From NCBI GenBank assembly GCA_937864115.1, contig CALMII010000004.1, positions 1-64,000 of the forward strand: DNA of 64,000 nt, read 5' to 3'. Both the position numbers and the translations under genes were made by a program. The first letter of the stretch is position 1, and every line of letters begins with the position of its first letter. Below the pieces are notes generated by a model. That model ran no database searches and had not been told where the DNA came from. It was given only the letters and a program-made list of their open reading frames with translations. Of this stretch, positions 53,313 to 62,172 are shown one piece after another. The stretch is from an uncultured Steroidobacter sp. Lineage in GTDB: Bacteria; Pseudomonadota; Gammaproteobacteria; Steroidobacterales; Steroidobacteraceae.

Positions 53313-54242
53313 TCAAAGATCCATTGCGGCGCGGTGAGGCTCGTTGCGCTCGACTGCCTTGAGTTGCCGCCTTTGAAATTCCTCTTGTAGCCGGCGCGGT
53401 GCGGCGATGTATTTGAGCTCGACCTCATAGGAGTCCGTGCCTCCCGCGGCGAGGCGCACCGTGCCGACGTTCAACAGCATCTGCAGCATTCCCTGATCGA
53501 CGTCGACCGCTCGCACATGAGCGAACTGCACACGCGGATTGCGACGACGCAGCAGCCAGCCCTTCATGTACCACTGCACCTGCTCGACAGAGCTCGGGCT
53601 GATGACATAGGAGTTGCACAGATATGCCGTCATGAAGCGGCTGATCGCCATGAGCATCGTGACCAGGCCGGCCACACTGACGATCGTGAGTCCCACCCTG
53701 CTGAACATCGGATTCTCGGGAACTCCACCCGCAGCTAGCTGGAACACCCCTTGCGGGTTGAGCACACAGAAGGCGCCGATGGCTGCGGCTAACAACTGAA
53801 CTGCGAACGCTCGTGGAGACGGCTGAAGCGTGAAGTTGTCTGGATACGCCTTTCCTCGAGATCGACTCCGTTGTGGTGTCACCTGTTCCACCGCTGTCGC
53901 CGGCGGCTCGGTCGCGGACGCTTGACCCTCGGTGTCGATCGGGGGCGGAGGTATCGGGTACTGCGGCATGTCGAACGCGCGCGCAGGCTGAGTGGCGAAA
54001 TCTGCCCCGAGCAGGGCAGCGCCGGAGATCTTCCGTTGCGCCGGCTTCGATGGAGTCGCTGGCGCCTTTGTCAGGTCAGAGCCCAGTTTGACGGCGAACC
54101 CGCCCTGCGGATGCGGCACGACCTGCAGCTCGATTGCGGCGCCAAGTTCGCGTTTGAGCAGATCGCACTTCAGGTCCGCCGCATCTCGGTCGGTGAAGGG
54201 GCGGTCGCCAGCGGCCAGAATCAAACGCTGCACAAACGTCAC
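53313..54242 (-). CDS. Membrane protein with bacterial PH-like domain
   Basis: 309 residues from a GTG. A soluble N-terminal region and Pro-rich linker come first, then two membrane helices (AVQLLAAAIGAFCVL, VGLTIVSVAGLVTMLMAI). A beta-rich domain follows (YVISPSSVEQVQWYMKGWLL, VQFAHVRAVDVDQGMLQMLL, GTVRLAAGG) that matches the bacterial PH (YdbT/YdbS-like) pattern. Its stop overlaps a possible start of the SppA-like gene. The role is unknown. Confidence 0.72.
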   Translation of the reverse strand: MTFVQRLILAAGDRPFTDRDAADLKCDLLKRELGAAIELQVVPHPQGGFAVKLGSDLTKAPATPSKPAQRKISGAALLGADFATQPARAFDMPQYPIPPPPIDTEGQASATEPPATAVEQVTPQRSRSRGKAYPDNFTLQPSPRAFAVQLLAAAIGAFCVLNPQGVFQLAAGGVPENPMFSRVGLTIVSVAGLVTMLMAISRFMTAYLCNSYVISPSSVEQVQWYMKGWLLRRRNPRVQFAHVRAVDVDQGMLQMLLNVGTVRLAAGGTDSYEVELKYIAAPRRLQEEFQRRQLKAVERNEPHRAAMDL

Positions 54243-54421
54243 TCAGTTACTCACGGGTGAGCGTGAAGTTACCGGCCCGTGCGAGGATGAACTCTGAAAT
54301 AGCGGTCGTTGAAAGCCCACGTATTCACGTGGGAGGACCGACGCGGGCTCGCTATGTGTGTCGCGCCACGGCGCTTATCACACCTTGCGGTTTGACTACA
54401 CGAATACGCGTCCCGCGGGAT

Positions 54422-54844
54422 CTATGCAGAAGGATCCAGCGAGAGCGGATCCACCGCCACGATGTTCTCGGCGGCCAGCAGTTCGTACGAAGTGGTGGCG
54501 TACTCCGATAACAGGGACGCGAGTCGTCTGACCGGGTAGTCGCCCAGAACAGCCGCATCCGTGCGAACCGCAGAATAGAGCTGCTCTCCTTCGCTCAATA
54601 CCCAGCTCACGGCAGCATGTGCGAATTCGTCGTCGTCGGCCAACGCAGCCTTCATTGCTGCTTCCGCAAAGCTCTGCGTCAGCAGCGTTCGATAGACGCG
54701 CACGTGGCATTCGTGAAATGCGATCAGTCCCTCGAGCGGCAGCGCGCGAAGTTCATCTCGCACCGTAGAAACGCGGGCATGCACATGGGATCCGCCGCGC
54801 GCCTTTGCGCGCTCGACAATTGCCCAGTATTGCGCCTCGTCCAT
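54422..54844 (-). CDS. DUF4240-type protein
   Basis: 140 residues with the DUF4240 opening MDEAQYWAIVERAKARGG, LRALPLEGLIAFHECHVRVY and a later Trp/Tyr-rich helix region. Small soluble protein of unknown role. It stands alone, divergent from the Mrr-like gene. Confidence 0.7.
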   Translation of the reverse strand: MDEAQYWAIVERAKARGGSHVHARVSTVRDELRALPLEGLIAFHECHVRVYRTLLTQSFAEAAMKAALADDDEFAHAAVSWVLSEGEQLYSAVRTDAAVLGDYPVRRLASLLSEYATTSYELLAAENIVAVDPLSLDPSA

Positions 54845-54921
54845 AGCCCGAGGCTACCACTCTGGGAGCCGAGGTTCCTGCGCGGTTCTCTGGACATCGA
54901 TAGGTGCCCTTGAACGCTCGC

Positions 54922-55539
54922 ATGACGAGTCCGCGCGATGACATTGCGCTCTACCCTGCCAGAATGCCGTGGTCAGCGATCGCACTGTTGCTTTTGTCCC
55001 TGGGTTTCGCCCTGCTCGTTGGGTGGTATGTTCGCGGCCGTCGCGTCAGGCGTGCGCGCCGCTGGCGGCTTCGAGCGGCGCAGCGAGTCATCGATCGCCT
55101 TGAGAGTGGTCAATGGACGGCGCCGCAGCGCCTGAGCTACCTACGAAAAGTTGAACCGTTCGTGTTCGAAGAGCTGGTTGGGCTGTTACTCAGCCGCCTT
55201 GGCTTTCGAATGCTCCCCTCCTCCCGTTACACGGGCGACGGAGGCATCGATGGACGGGCTCATTGGCTCGGCAGATTCTGGCTGATTCAAGTCAAACGCT
55301 ATGGGCGACACATCGATTGGTGCGATGTGGAGCAGTTCGCCCACACCTGCGCGGTCCAACATGCGATCGGCCTCTTCGTGCACACCGGCCGGACAGGCGC
55401 CGCGGCATACGCTGCATTGTCTCGCCACGTCATCCTGGTGAGCGGCGAGCGTCTGCTCCAACTATTTGAAACCGATCCAGAGCGTCAAGCCGCCACCATC
55501 GCTTGGATGCGGCAGCAGGCGCAGCGAACCGTCGCTTAG
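54922..55539 (+). CDS. Membrane-anchored Mrr-like restriction endonuclease
   Basis: 205 residues. One N-terminal helix (IALLLLSLGFALLVGWYV), then a PD-(D/E)xK fold: VFEELVGLLLSRLGF, TGDGGIDGRAH with Asp106/Asp110, and LIQVKRYGRH with Gln123-x-Lys125. This is the Mrr_cat core. Proteins that join a membrane helix to Mrr_cat are thought to act in defence or DNA turnover, with targets often methylated DNA. The start may instead be GTG 54904. Confidence 0.82.
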   Translation: MTSPRDDIALYPARMPWSAIALLLLSLGFALLVGWYVRGRRVRRARRWRLRAAQRVIDRLESGQWTAPQRLSYLRKVEPFVFEELVGLLLSRLGFRMLPSSRYTGDGGIDGRAHWLGRFWLIQVKRYGRHIDWCDVEQFAHTCAVQHAIGLFVHTGRTGAAAYAALSRHVILVSGERLLQLFETDPERQAATIAWMRQQAQRTVA

Positions 55540-55850
55540 AGTCTGGTGATCCTTGTGCTTCCATCGTCGAAATGCTCGACGATCTGCTGTTCATGAGTTC
55601 TGTCTGTGTCGCTTGCTACTGCTGTGAACATTGACTCAGGAATCCGAATGCCGATGCGCGTGAGCACCGTTCGCAGATACTCCAGCGTTTTCATCCGTGC
55701 GCGTGAGTCCGACAAGCTGGAGTAGATGGGCGTGAGTGTGTCATCGACGTAGCTCACCTGCAGGCTGAACTCTGCGGTATGGCGGTCGCGCGATAGCGTG
55801 ACCACAACTTCGCGGCCATCACGGGACGTGTGATAGAGATGGCGCTTCAT
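55536..55850 (-). CDS. Small hypothetical protein
   Basis: 104 residues from the ATG at 55850. A beta-sheet-like first half (REVVVTLSRDRHTAEFSLQV) is followed by a helix (ARMKTLEYLRTVLTRIGIRI). The frame is open to 55925. It overlaps the Mrr-like stop by four bases on the other strand. No recognised family. Confidence 0.55.
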   Translation of the reverse strand: MKRHLYHTSRDGREVVVTLSRDRHTAEFSLQVSYVDDTLTPIYSSLSDSRARMKTLEYLRTVLTRIGIRIPESMFTAVASDTDRTHEQQIVEHFDDGSTRITRL

Positions 55851-56075
55851 GCCGATCGCTCGCTGATCAGACGACGCATTCCCGCAGGGTTGCACTTGGG
55901 ATAGCACGGCATTGTTTCGTTCCAAGTTGATAAGACGATCATTGTTGCCCTCCTCTACCGCTCGCGGTCGCGCGCCAGGCTGCTTTCACGGTCACTACAC
56001 GAAAGATCGTCCCATCGGCATTGCATACTCGACGCGCGGGCGCACCGTGGAAGTGGGTTACTGCAGGAGGCACCT

Positions 56076-56282
56076 ATGGCTGCCAGACGCGCTAAGACAT
56101 CCAGATCCACCCGCGTGAGCAATCGAGATCGCAGGCTCGGTCCCTGGTTCCGATTGCTCGCCGATATCGAAACGGCCGCGACGAGCCGGAGCCGTACGAA
56201 TCGAGTACTCCTCCCGTTGCGATTTCCACGATCGCGCCCACGGTCGGAACAACGTGCGCCAGCTCGGCGACGCACCGACTGA
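56076..56282 (+). CDS. Possible small Arg-rich protein
   Basis: A 68-codon frame with AGGAGG five bases before its ATG, a strong ribosome site. The product is very basic and low in complexity (SRSRTNRVLLPLRFPRSRPR). It could be chance in GC-rich DNA. The rest of 55851-56290 holds no supported gene. Confidence 0.3.
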   Translation: MAARRAKTSRSTRVSNRDRRLGPWFRLLADIETAATSRSRTNRVLLPLRFPRSRPRSEQRAPARRRTD

Positions 56283-56290
56283 ATAGATGA

Positions 56291-56686
56291 CTATTCGGTC
56301 CTGTCAACGCGCACATTCCGCGTGCGCGGATGTGCGCGAATCCACTCCTCTACAGCGCTCATGAGCGGATCGCCGGCCTGCAGCTTGTTTCTGCCGAGCA
56401 ATCGGTCACTGAGAGAGCGTTGGCGATGGATCTGCACGGTCCATTCCCGTGGCATGGCTGTAGCAACGTCTGAGCTCGCCCCGATCAGGTACGAAGCATC
56501 TCCGCGCTTTGCGACGAGGTACCAACCCCAATCCTCGGGCTCCGGGTCGGTCGCTTCGTAGCCGGCGGCAACGAGTTGCTCTCGAAGCCAACTGAGCAGG
56601 CCCTGGCCGGCTATGGGATTGATGGGGTTCGCCGTTTCACTGGCAACGCCCCATGCCTCGCTGTCGAAGGTGATGAGCTGCGTCAT
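56291..56686 (-). CDS. Hypothetical protein
   Basis: 131 residues. Contains SWLREQLVAAGYEATDPEPE and DWGWYLVAKRGDASYLIGAS, an alpha/beta pattern seen in small element proteins. The ATG overlaps the stop of the upstream gene (ATGA). No recognised family. Confidence 0.62.
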   Translation of the reverse strand: MTQLITFDSEAWGVASETANPINPIAGQGLLSWLREQLVAAGYEATDPEPEDWGWYLVAKRGDASYLIGASSDVATAMPREWTVQIHRQRSLSDRLLGRNKLQAGDPLMSAVEEWIRAHPRTRNVRVDRTE

Positions 56687-56928
56687 GAATCGGGACCAGT
56701 GGCCGTCGTCACGTGATGAATGCAGCCACCGCCGTGCTCAGCACAGGCTGGTAACGCGGAGCGGCGGGTCAACAGCCAGTACACGCCCACGCCTGCAGCA
56801 TTGCCAAAGACCAGGGCCGTCAGCAATGCACCCGGCGTGATTCGGCGTAGCTTCCAGCGCTTCATATTGAATGCTCGTGACCGGCGCCCTTCATTGTCGC
56901 ACTCATCGTCACTGGCATTGAACCTCAT
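56683..56928 (-). CDS. Small membrane protein, unknown
   Basis: 81 residues from the ATG at 56928, which overlaps the DUF2062 stop codon. One membrane helix (ITPGALLTALVFGNAAGVGVYWLL) and a short C-terminal tail with Cys and His (CAEHGGGCIHH). Coupled on both sides in a three-gene run. Confidence 0.6.
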   Translation of the reverse strand: MRFNASDDECDNEGRRSRAFNMKRWKLRRITPGALLTALVFGNAAGVGVYWLLTRRSALPACAEHGGGCIHHVTTATGPDS

Positions 56929-57446
56929 CGGGTCCGTTGAGGGACCGATGCTCGTTGCCGTGAGAACAGCGCTTTCCGTTTCCAGCGAAGCCACACCACC
57001 CACGCCAGGTTGGCTGCGACATACGTACACACGGACCCGGCTGAGGCCATGACGGGCACGCCGATCAACAGTGCTCGCCCCGCTTTCCAGAAGGGAATCG
57101 ACACGACGTGTTCCCCCGGCGCGACCGAGGGTGCCAAACCGAGGTTCAGCAGGCCGCCGATCTCATAAGCCAGGTAGTACAGCGGCAGGGTGGTCACCGG
57201 ATTGGTCACCAGCGTACTCATGAGCGCCGCAGGAATGTTTGCTCGACATACAGAGGCCACGACGGCGGCAACTGGTATCTGACCGACCGGGATAAGCACG
57301 CCGAAAAAGACGCCAATCGCCATACCGCGACATACAGATCGCCGTGTCCACCGCCAAAGCGGCGCGCTACCCACGAGCGCATGCAGGCGCGGAAACCTGC
57401 ACAGGATGGCCCGGGCGCTCTCGCGCACCTTGCGACTGCTCAGCAT
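56925..57446 (-). CDS. DUF2062 membrane protein
   Basis: 173 residues with the DUF2062 pattern: RGMAIGVFFGVLIPVGQIPV, then AALMSTLVTNPVTTLPLYYL, and a late membrane segment. Inner-membrane protein of unknown role. First gene of the coupled run DUF2062, 81-residue protein, 131-residue protein, divergent from the PRTRC cassette. Confidence 0.88.
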   Translation of the reverse strand: MLSSRKVRESARAILCRFPRLHALVGSAPLWRWTRRSVCRGMAIGVFFGVLIPVGQIPVAAVVASVCRANIPAALMSTLVTNPVTTLPLYYLAYEIGGLLNLGLAPSVAPGEHVVSIPFWKAGRALLIGVPVMASAGSVCTYVAANLAWVVWLRWKRKALFSRQRASVPQRTR

Positions 57447-57618
57447 GACGCTCTCAACTGCCTGTTGCGAGCCGCATCGTGTCTCGGCTCCCGCGTTGCG
57501 CAGGTGTGCTCTCGCATACCTTCAAGGCCACGTTGCGCATGTCGCCGCACCGATGCGCCCTCTCGTTGCAGTCCGTTCGACTCATGCAACTCTGGTTCGA
57601 CTTTCACCGGAGGTACGC

Positions 57619-59376
57619 ATGAACGCAGCCGTCGCCGCCATGTCCCAGCCCGCGCCTAGTGTAGGTGCGAGCGCCCTTTGCCATCTCAGTCTCGATTGCA
57701 TCGAGGTCCAGCCAGGCTTCAACCCTCGGCTGTGGTTCGACGAGGAGGAATTTGCTGATCTCGTCACCTCGATTCGTGAGAAGCGTTGGATCCAGCCGAT
57801 CCTCGTGCGCCCGCAATCCGGCAGGGAAGGCTTTTACTGGATTGTTGCCGGCGAACGCCGCTGGCGCGCTGCACGAGAGCTAGGCTTCGACACCATTCCA
57901 GCGGAGATCCGCGAACTGTCCGATGAGCATGCGCTCGCATTCGCGCATTCTGAGAATGATGATCGCGCGGGAGTCACTCCCGGTGAGGAGGCTCGCACAG
58001 CGCTTCGCATGATGCGGTTCACGCAGGGTGACCGTGCTGAAGCCGCGCGTCGGTTGGGATGGTCGCCGAGCACACTCGATGCGCGACTGCTGCTGACGCA
58101 AGCGTCCGAGGCCGTACTGCTCGCGCTCGCACGACGCAAGATCAAGCTCGGTCATGCAGAACTCTTGAGCTGCCTTCCGGAGACCACTCAGGCCGGAACC
58201 CTGCAGGATGTCATCGAGCGAAATCTGCCCGTCGAGGAACTACGCGCAAAGCTCGACGCCTTTGCACTCGATCTTGGCACTGCTTGCTTCAATCTCGATG
58301 GCTGTCGAGCCTGTCCGCACAACACGACGCGACAGGCTTCTCTATTTGAGCAGCATGTCGGTGAAGGTCGCTGCACAAACCGCCCGTGCTTTCATCAGAA
58401 AACGGTCGAGCATCTGCAGGAGCAGCGCACCGCGCTCAAGGACGAGCACAACGCGGTGTATCTCGACACGGAACGGCATCGCGACTCATGGACCCTCGTA
58501 CTCAAGCGCGATGTCGGCGCGACGCAATTGAACGAAGGCTGCAAGCAGTGCGCGCATTTCGGCTGCCTACTTTCCACGCGTCCGGGTGAAGCAGGACGGC
58601 TCACCACGGAGGTGTGCTTCAACCTCTCATGTCACGCGCAGAAGAAGGCCGAGTACGCGGCCCAACAGACCGCGGATAGTGCCCTTGCACTGATACCGCA
58701 GGACGCGGGCGCAACCGTCTCCACGCCTTCAGCAAAACAAAGCAGCAAGAAGGGAAAGCCTGCGGCATCGAGCGCACCGCCGAAACGAGTTCTGAGCCTC
58801 GTTCACGCGCTTCACCGCAAAGCTGCCGCCATCGAGGTATTGCGCAGTCCCAAGATGGCGCAGGTGTATGCCGTACTCGCGCTACTGAAAGAACTGGATC
58901 TGCTTCAGGGCGAGCGCGATGCGCATGATCCGTTGCAGAAGCGCGGCATCCGTCGCCAGTCTCGTCCTGATCATCGAACTGCGCTGCTCGGTCCACTCTT
59001 TGCCCTAGACCCCGAGACGCTCTCCGAAATCACGGTCGAACTGGCGTCCATGATCGCCGCACGCGAATTGGGCGATACGGAAGTCCAACCGCGTTACCTG
59101 AATGGGGCGCAAGCGACACTGCGCACGCTGCAAGTGGACCTCGCGTCTCACTTCGCGCTCGACGCCGAATTCCTCGAAGCGCACACGAAGGCCGGTATCG
59201 ACGCGATCCTGCGCCAAGCGGGTTTTCCAGGCTATCTCACAGCGCACACCAATGACGCGGACGCTTACAAGAAGCTGCTCGCTCGCAAGCACTCGGAGAT
59301 CGTCAAGGATGTGCTCGCGAGCGGTTTCGACTTCACGCGGTTCGTGCCCACCGTCGTGAAGCAGCAGGTCACCTGA
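57619..59376 (+). CDS. PRTRC system ParB-family protein
   Basis: 585 residues from the ATG at 57619 (GGAGG six bases upstream). The ParB N-terminal domain has FADLVTSIREKRWIQPILVR and the box VAGERRWRAARELGFDTIPA, then the HTH EAARRLGWSPSTLDARL. A Cys-rich middle (GCRACPHN, GRCTNRPCF, GCKQCAHFGC) suggests zinc sites. This layout is that of the ParB member of PRTRC (ParB-Related, ThiF-Related Cassette) systems. First gene of the cassette. Confidence 0.9.
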   Translation: MNAAVAAMSQPAPSVGASALCHLSLDCIEVQPGFNPRLWFDEEEFADLVTSIREKRWIQPILVRPQSGREGFYWIVAGERRWRAARELGFDTIPAEIRELSDEHALAFAHSENDDRAGVTPGEEARTALRMMRFTQGDRAEAARRLGWSPSTLDARLLLTQASEAVLLALARRKIKLGHAELLSCLPETTQAGTLQDVIERNLPVEELRAKLDAFALDLGTACFNLDGCRACPHNTTRQASLFEQHVGEGRCTNRPCFHQKTVEHLQEQRTALKDEHNAVYLDTERHRDSWTLVLKRDVGATQLNEGCKQCAHFGCLLSTRPGEAGRLTTEVCFNLSCHAQKKAEYAAQQTADSALALIPQDAGATVSTPSAKQSSKKGKPAASSAPPKRVLSLVHALHRKAAAIEVLRSPKMAQVYAVLALLKELDLLQGERDAHDPLQKRGIRRQSRPDHRTALLGPLFALDPETLSEITVELASMIAARELGDTEVQPRYLNGAQATLRTLQVDLASHFALDAEFLEAHTKAGIDAILRQAGFPGYLTAHTNDADAYKKLLARKHSEIVKDVLASGFDFTRFVPTVVKQQVT

Positions 59377-59434
59377 GTTGCAGTTTCCTCCATACCCGGA
59401 GAATGAACCTCTCCTATCGACGAGGTCGACACAC

Positions 59435-59896
59435 ATGACTCAATCGCTGTTTTCATCATTAGAGAAGGTGCTCGTGGCCGGCGAGTCCCTGCGTTTCACG
59501 ATTCAGAAGCGCACAGACGGACTTGCCCTACTGCTCCAGCCCATCGTCGCGAAGGCGCAAGACGTACCGAAGGAGGTCGAGCACATTCGCGCTGTCTTGG
59601 CGCTGCCCCTGCGCCTCGCCGGTTCGGCCTGCGAACTCGAAGCGACATTCAATGCGCGCGTGCAGGGCTACGCGAATGCCCGGCAAGACGCACACGGCAG
59701 CTATGCGGCCTTGCTCGGCGCACTGAACGAGGCAAGCAAGGAGGCGAAGGCGAAAGCATCGACCAAGAGCGCCGCCGCACCGAAGCCCACGGCCAGCACC
59801 GCAAACGCTGCACCGGCCAAACCCACAGCCGAACCCGCGCCGCCCGCCCTCGCCCAAGCGCAAGACGACTTCGGCCAACCCATGAGCCTGCTGTGA
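59435..59896 (+). CDS. PRTRC system protein E
   Basis: 153 residues. N-terminal SLFSSLEKVLVAGESLRFTI and LALLLQPIVAKAQDVP blocks fit PRTRC protein E. The C-terminal third is an Ala/Pro/Lys/Thr-rich tail of low complexity. It lies between the ParB and protein C genes, the usual order. Function unknown. Confidence 0.82.
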   Translation: MTQSLFSSLEKVLVAGESLRFTIQKRTDGLALLLQPIVAKAQDVPKEVEHIRAVLALPLRLAGSACELEATFNARVQGYANARQDAHGSYAALLGALNEASKEAKAKASTKSAAAPKPTASTANAAPAKPTAEPAPPALAQAQDDFGQPMSLL

Positions 59897-59906
59897 GGTT
59901 GCACCG

Positions 59907-60116
59907 ATGACCACCATTGCACTTGAACGTGTGTTCCGCATGGGCTCTATCGAGCTGCCCGATCCTGCGCCGGATCTCGAACCGCCCATCAAAGCATTGC
60001 GCCTCTATAGCGCGCAGTACCCCCATCTGAAACGCGCCACGCTGTCCGAGCCGCGCACGGAAGGCACGCGCGTGATCTACGAGGTGGAGAAACCTCCCGT
60101 CCAGACGAAGGGATAA
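59907..60116 (+). CDS. PRTRC system protein C
   Basis: 69 residues, the normal size. The pattern LERVFRMGSIELPDPAP, IKALRLYSAQYPHLKRA, then GTRVIYEVEK fits PRTRC protein C, a small beta-grasp-like protein. It ends in Lys-Gly, like a ubiquitin-type tail. As PRTRC cassettes normally include an E1-like ThiF protein, a modifier role has been considered for this family; that is inference here. Confidence 0.85.
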   Translation: MTTIALERVFRMGSIELPDPAPDLEPPIKALRLYSAQYPHLKRATLSEPRTEGTRVIYEVEKPPVQTKG

Positions 60117-60119
60117 CGT

Positions 60120-60320
60120 GTGTCGCCACAGCAGGCCCGTTCGATTCTCAAGGCATGGGCACGCGGCGATGCGTGCCCGCTGCCGCATGATCACCCGACC
60201 TCCGACCGCCCATGCGAACTCACACCGCAACAAGCCGCTCGCGTCCGACACCTGTTCTCAAGCCGCGAGCACGGATCAGCGCCGAATGTGCTCTGCCCTT
60301 CGTGGATCGCACCCCCGTGA
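60120..60320 (+). CDS. Possible small protein between PRTRC C and F
   Basis: A 66-codon frame starting with GTG three bases after the protein C stop (SPQQARSILKAWARGDACPL). It overlaps the start of protein F in another frame by about 110 bp. The position favours coupled translation. It might instead show that protein F starts later than annotated. Confidence 0.4.
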   Translation: MSPQQARSILKAWARGDACPLPHDHPTSDRPCELTPQQAARVRHLFSSREHGSAPNVLCPSWIAPP

Positions 60321-61441
60321 GCTTGAGCGCGCCACCGCGCTTGACGGCGAAATCCACCGAGCACGTACGTCGGGAGCTGAATGAAGCGCGCGCGACGTTC
60401 TCGCCCCACGCCCGCCGCTCCATCGCGTGGTGGTTCATCCACATGGTCGAGTTGGATCTCGCGACAGACGCGGAGATTGCGCGCGCGATGTCGAGCCGCC
60501 ATCCCTACTCTCGGTTGCAGAAGCTCTATCTCAAAACCTGTAATCGGCTCGCGGCGCATCTCAATGCGGTGGTCGAACACCACTCGGCTGGCTATTCAAA
60601 GGGCACGGCCGCGCTTGAGGTATCGCTCGCACCTGCCAGTCAGTACGCGCCGCCGTCGTTGATCAGATACCTCGGCGGGTACTATCAGTTCGATGTCTCG
60701 ACGCTACACCGATTGCCGTCACCCATCGCGGGGCTCGTATACGAGGCGCTCAACCTCGTGTCGGAATGCTTCGTGCATTGCCTGCTGCCGCACGAAGTGT
60801 GGACCTCGGAGTACTCGGGCCTCGTCGAGGACATGCGGCACGAGTATGAGCAACTCACCGCCCTTTCCGGTGGCGATCTCGAAGCTTGCGCAAAGTTGGC
60901 CGGTGAGAAGGACTTCTACCACTTCAGCGCCGATGTGAAGTCGCTGCGCGAGCAGCTCGCGCTCGCCCGCGAGATGTTCGACGGTCGGCCCGGCTGGATG
61001 ACCCTCGATCACGCGCACCCACCCGCCGCGCGAGCCCGCTCACTTAGAGAACGCGCACAGGCGTTGGCTGCCCGGGATTGCGGCGCCTGGATTGCCTATG
61101 TCGAGCACGTCACAGGCGCAGTCCTCGCACGTTACCCCCGAGACGCAGATCGCACACGCTTTCGGAAGCGACTCTCAAAGTCGTGTCTCGAACATGAGGA
61201 GCTTGAAGTACCACTGTGCTACGCGTTGTGGGTCGACAGCGGCTCCGCTGCCGAGCGCTACAACGCCGAGTGTTTGTACGACGGCATGAGTCAAGGCGGG
61301 GAAGAGGCGGTGGACGGGATCGCCCTGGATGTCGTTGCAAGTCGAGATCTCATGCGCATGCTGGAGGACTGTGCAATCGGCCTCGGCCTCTTATTGCGCG
61401 CAGAGTGGACCAATGAGCATTTTGAGGAGCCTGTGAAGTGA
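60212..61441 (+). CDS. PRTRC system protein F
   Basis: 409 residues; the true start may be later because the first 40 residues are of low complexity. Core blocks are RRSIAWWFIHMVELDLATDA, RLAAHLNAVVEHHSAGYSKG and YLGGYYQFDVSTLHRLPSPI. Helical protein of unknown role, always within PRTRC cassettes. Its stop overlaps the protein B start (GTGA). Confidence 0.82.
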   Translation: MRTHTATSRSRPTPVLKPRARISAECALPFVDRTPVSLSAPPRLTAKSTEHVRRELNEARATFSPHARRSIAWWFIHMVELDLATDAEIARAMSSRHPYSRLQKLYLKTCNRLAAHLNAVVEHHSAGYSKGTAALEVSLAPASQYAPPSLIRYLGGYYQFDVSTLHRLPSPIAGLVYEALNLVSECFVHCLLPHEVWTSEYSGLVEDMRHEYEQLTALSGGDLEACAKLAGEKDFYHFSADVKSLREQLALAREMFDGRPGWMTLDHAHPPAARARSLRERAQALAARDCGAWIAYVEHVTGAVLARYPRDADRTRFRKRLSKSCLEHEELEVPLCYALWVDSGSAAERYNAECLYDGMSQGGEEAVDGIALDVVASRDLMRMLEDCAIGLGLLLRAEWTNEHFEEPVK

Positions 61442-62172
61442 GCATGTTCAGTACCTTTCGGGAACGCGCCTCTAGTCTGGAGCCGCGACATGCGCTGCTG
61501 GTGTTCGAGGATTCTGGCAACGCATCGCGCTTCGCGTTCACGTGGCATCAAGTCCGCCAGTGCGCAGAAGGTGTGAGCGTCGGACCAGGCCGCCTCATGA
61601 CGTCGCATGATCAGGAAGAGCTGCTCGCGATCTTGAAGAACGCATGCAGTACAACTACGTCCTTCCTGCCAGCGGAGATTCTGAGCCGAAGCGCACATCA
61701 AGTCGCGTGGTGCGTTCCCGGCAAGCGTCGTCGAATGTGGGTTCGGATCGGCACACAAACTCGCCCCTACTTGGTTCCGTGGCCCACGCTACTGTTCTGT
61801 GTGCGCGACGGACGGTTGCGGCTCGCCGCGATGAGCACGAACAAGCGCCCGCTGCCCACCACACCGCTGTTCCATGCGCCGCTCATGAACGTGTACGCCG
61901 ATACCACGCTGTGCAATGGCACGGCCGCCCTTCCCTCGGGGGATGCGTTCGAGAATCGGGGGGAGTTCGAGCGCATCGTGTTCGAAACCAACTTCACTCA
62001 CGTCAATCACGGCGACACTCTGCGGATTCGAGGCACGAGGGAAGTCACCGCGGGCGCGCATTTGAAATTCTGGCGCGGACTGCACGATAAACGCACGGAC
62101 CGCTTTCCATCCACCGCGCTCTCACCGCTGAGCACCACCGTGGCCGAGTGGCTCGACGGGAGCGGCAGGTGA
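61438..62172 (+). CDS. PRTRC system protein B
   Basis: 244 residues. Diagnostic blocks are SFLPAEILSRSAHQVAWCVP, RPYLVPWPTLLFCVRDGRL and NVYADTTLCNGTAALP. It overlaps protein F at its start and protein A at its end. Unknown function; PRTRC protein B often lies next to the ThiF-family gene, which is not between B and A here. Confidence 0.9.
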   Translation: MSMFSTFRERASSLEPRHALLVFEDSGNASRFAFTWHQVRQCAEGVSVGPGRLMTSHDQEELLAILKNACSTTTSFLPAEILSRSAHQVAWCVPGKRRRMWVRIGTQTRPYLVPWPTLLFCVRDGRLRLAAMSTNKRPLPTTPLFHAPLMNVYADTTLCNGTAALPSGDAFENRGEFERIVFETNFTHVNHGDTLRIRGTREVTAGAHLKFWRGLHDKRTDRFPSTALSPLSTTVAEWLDGSGR

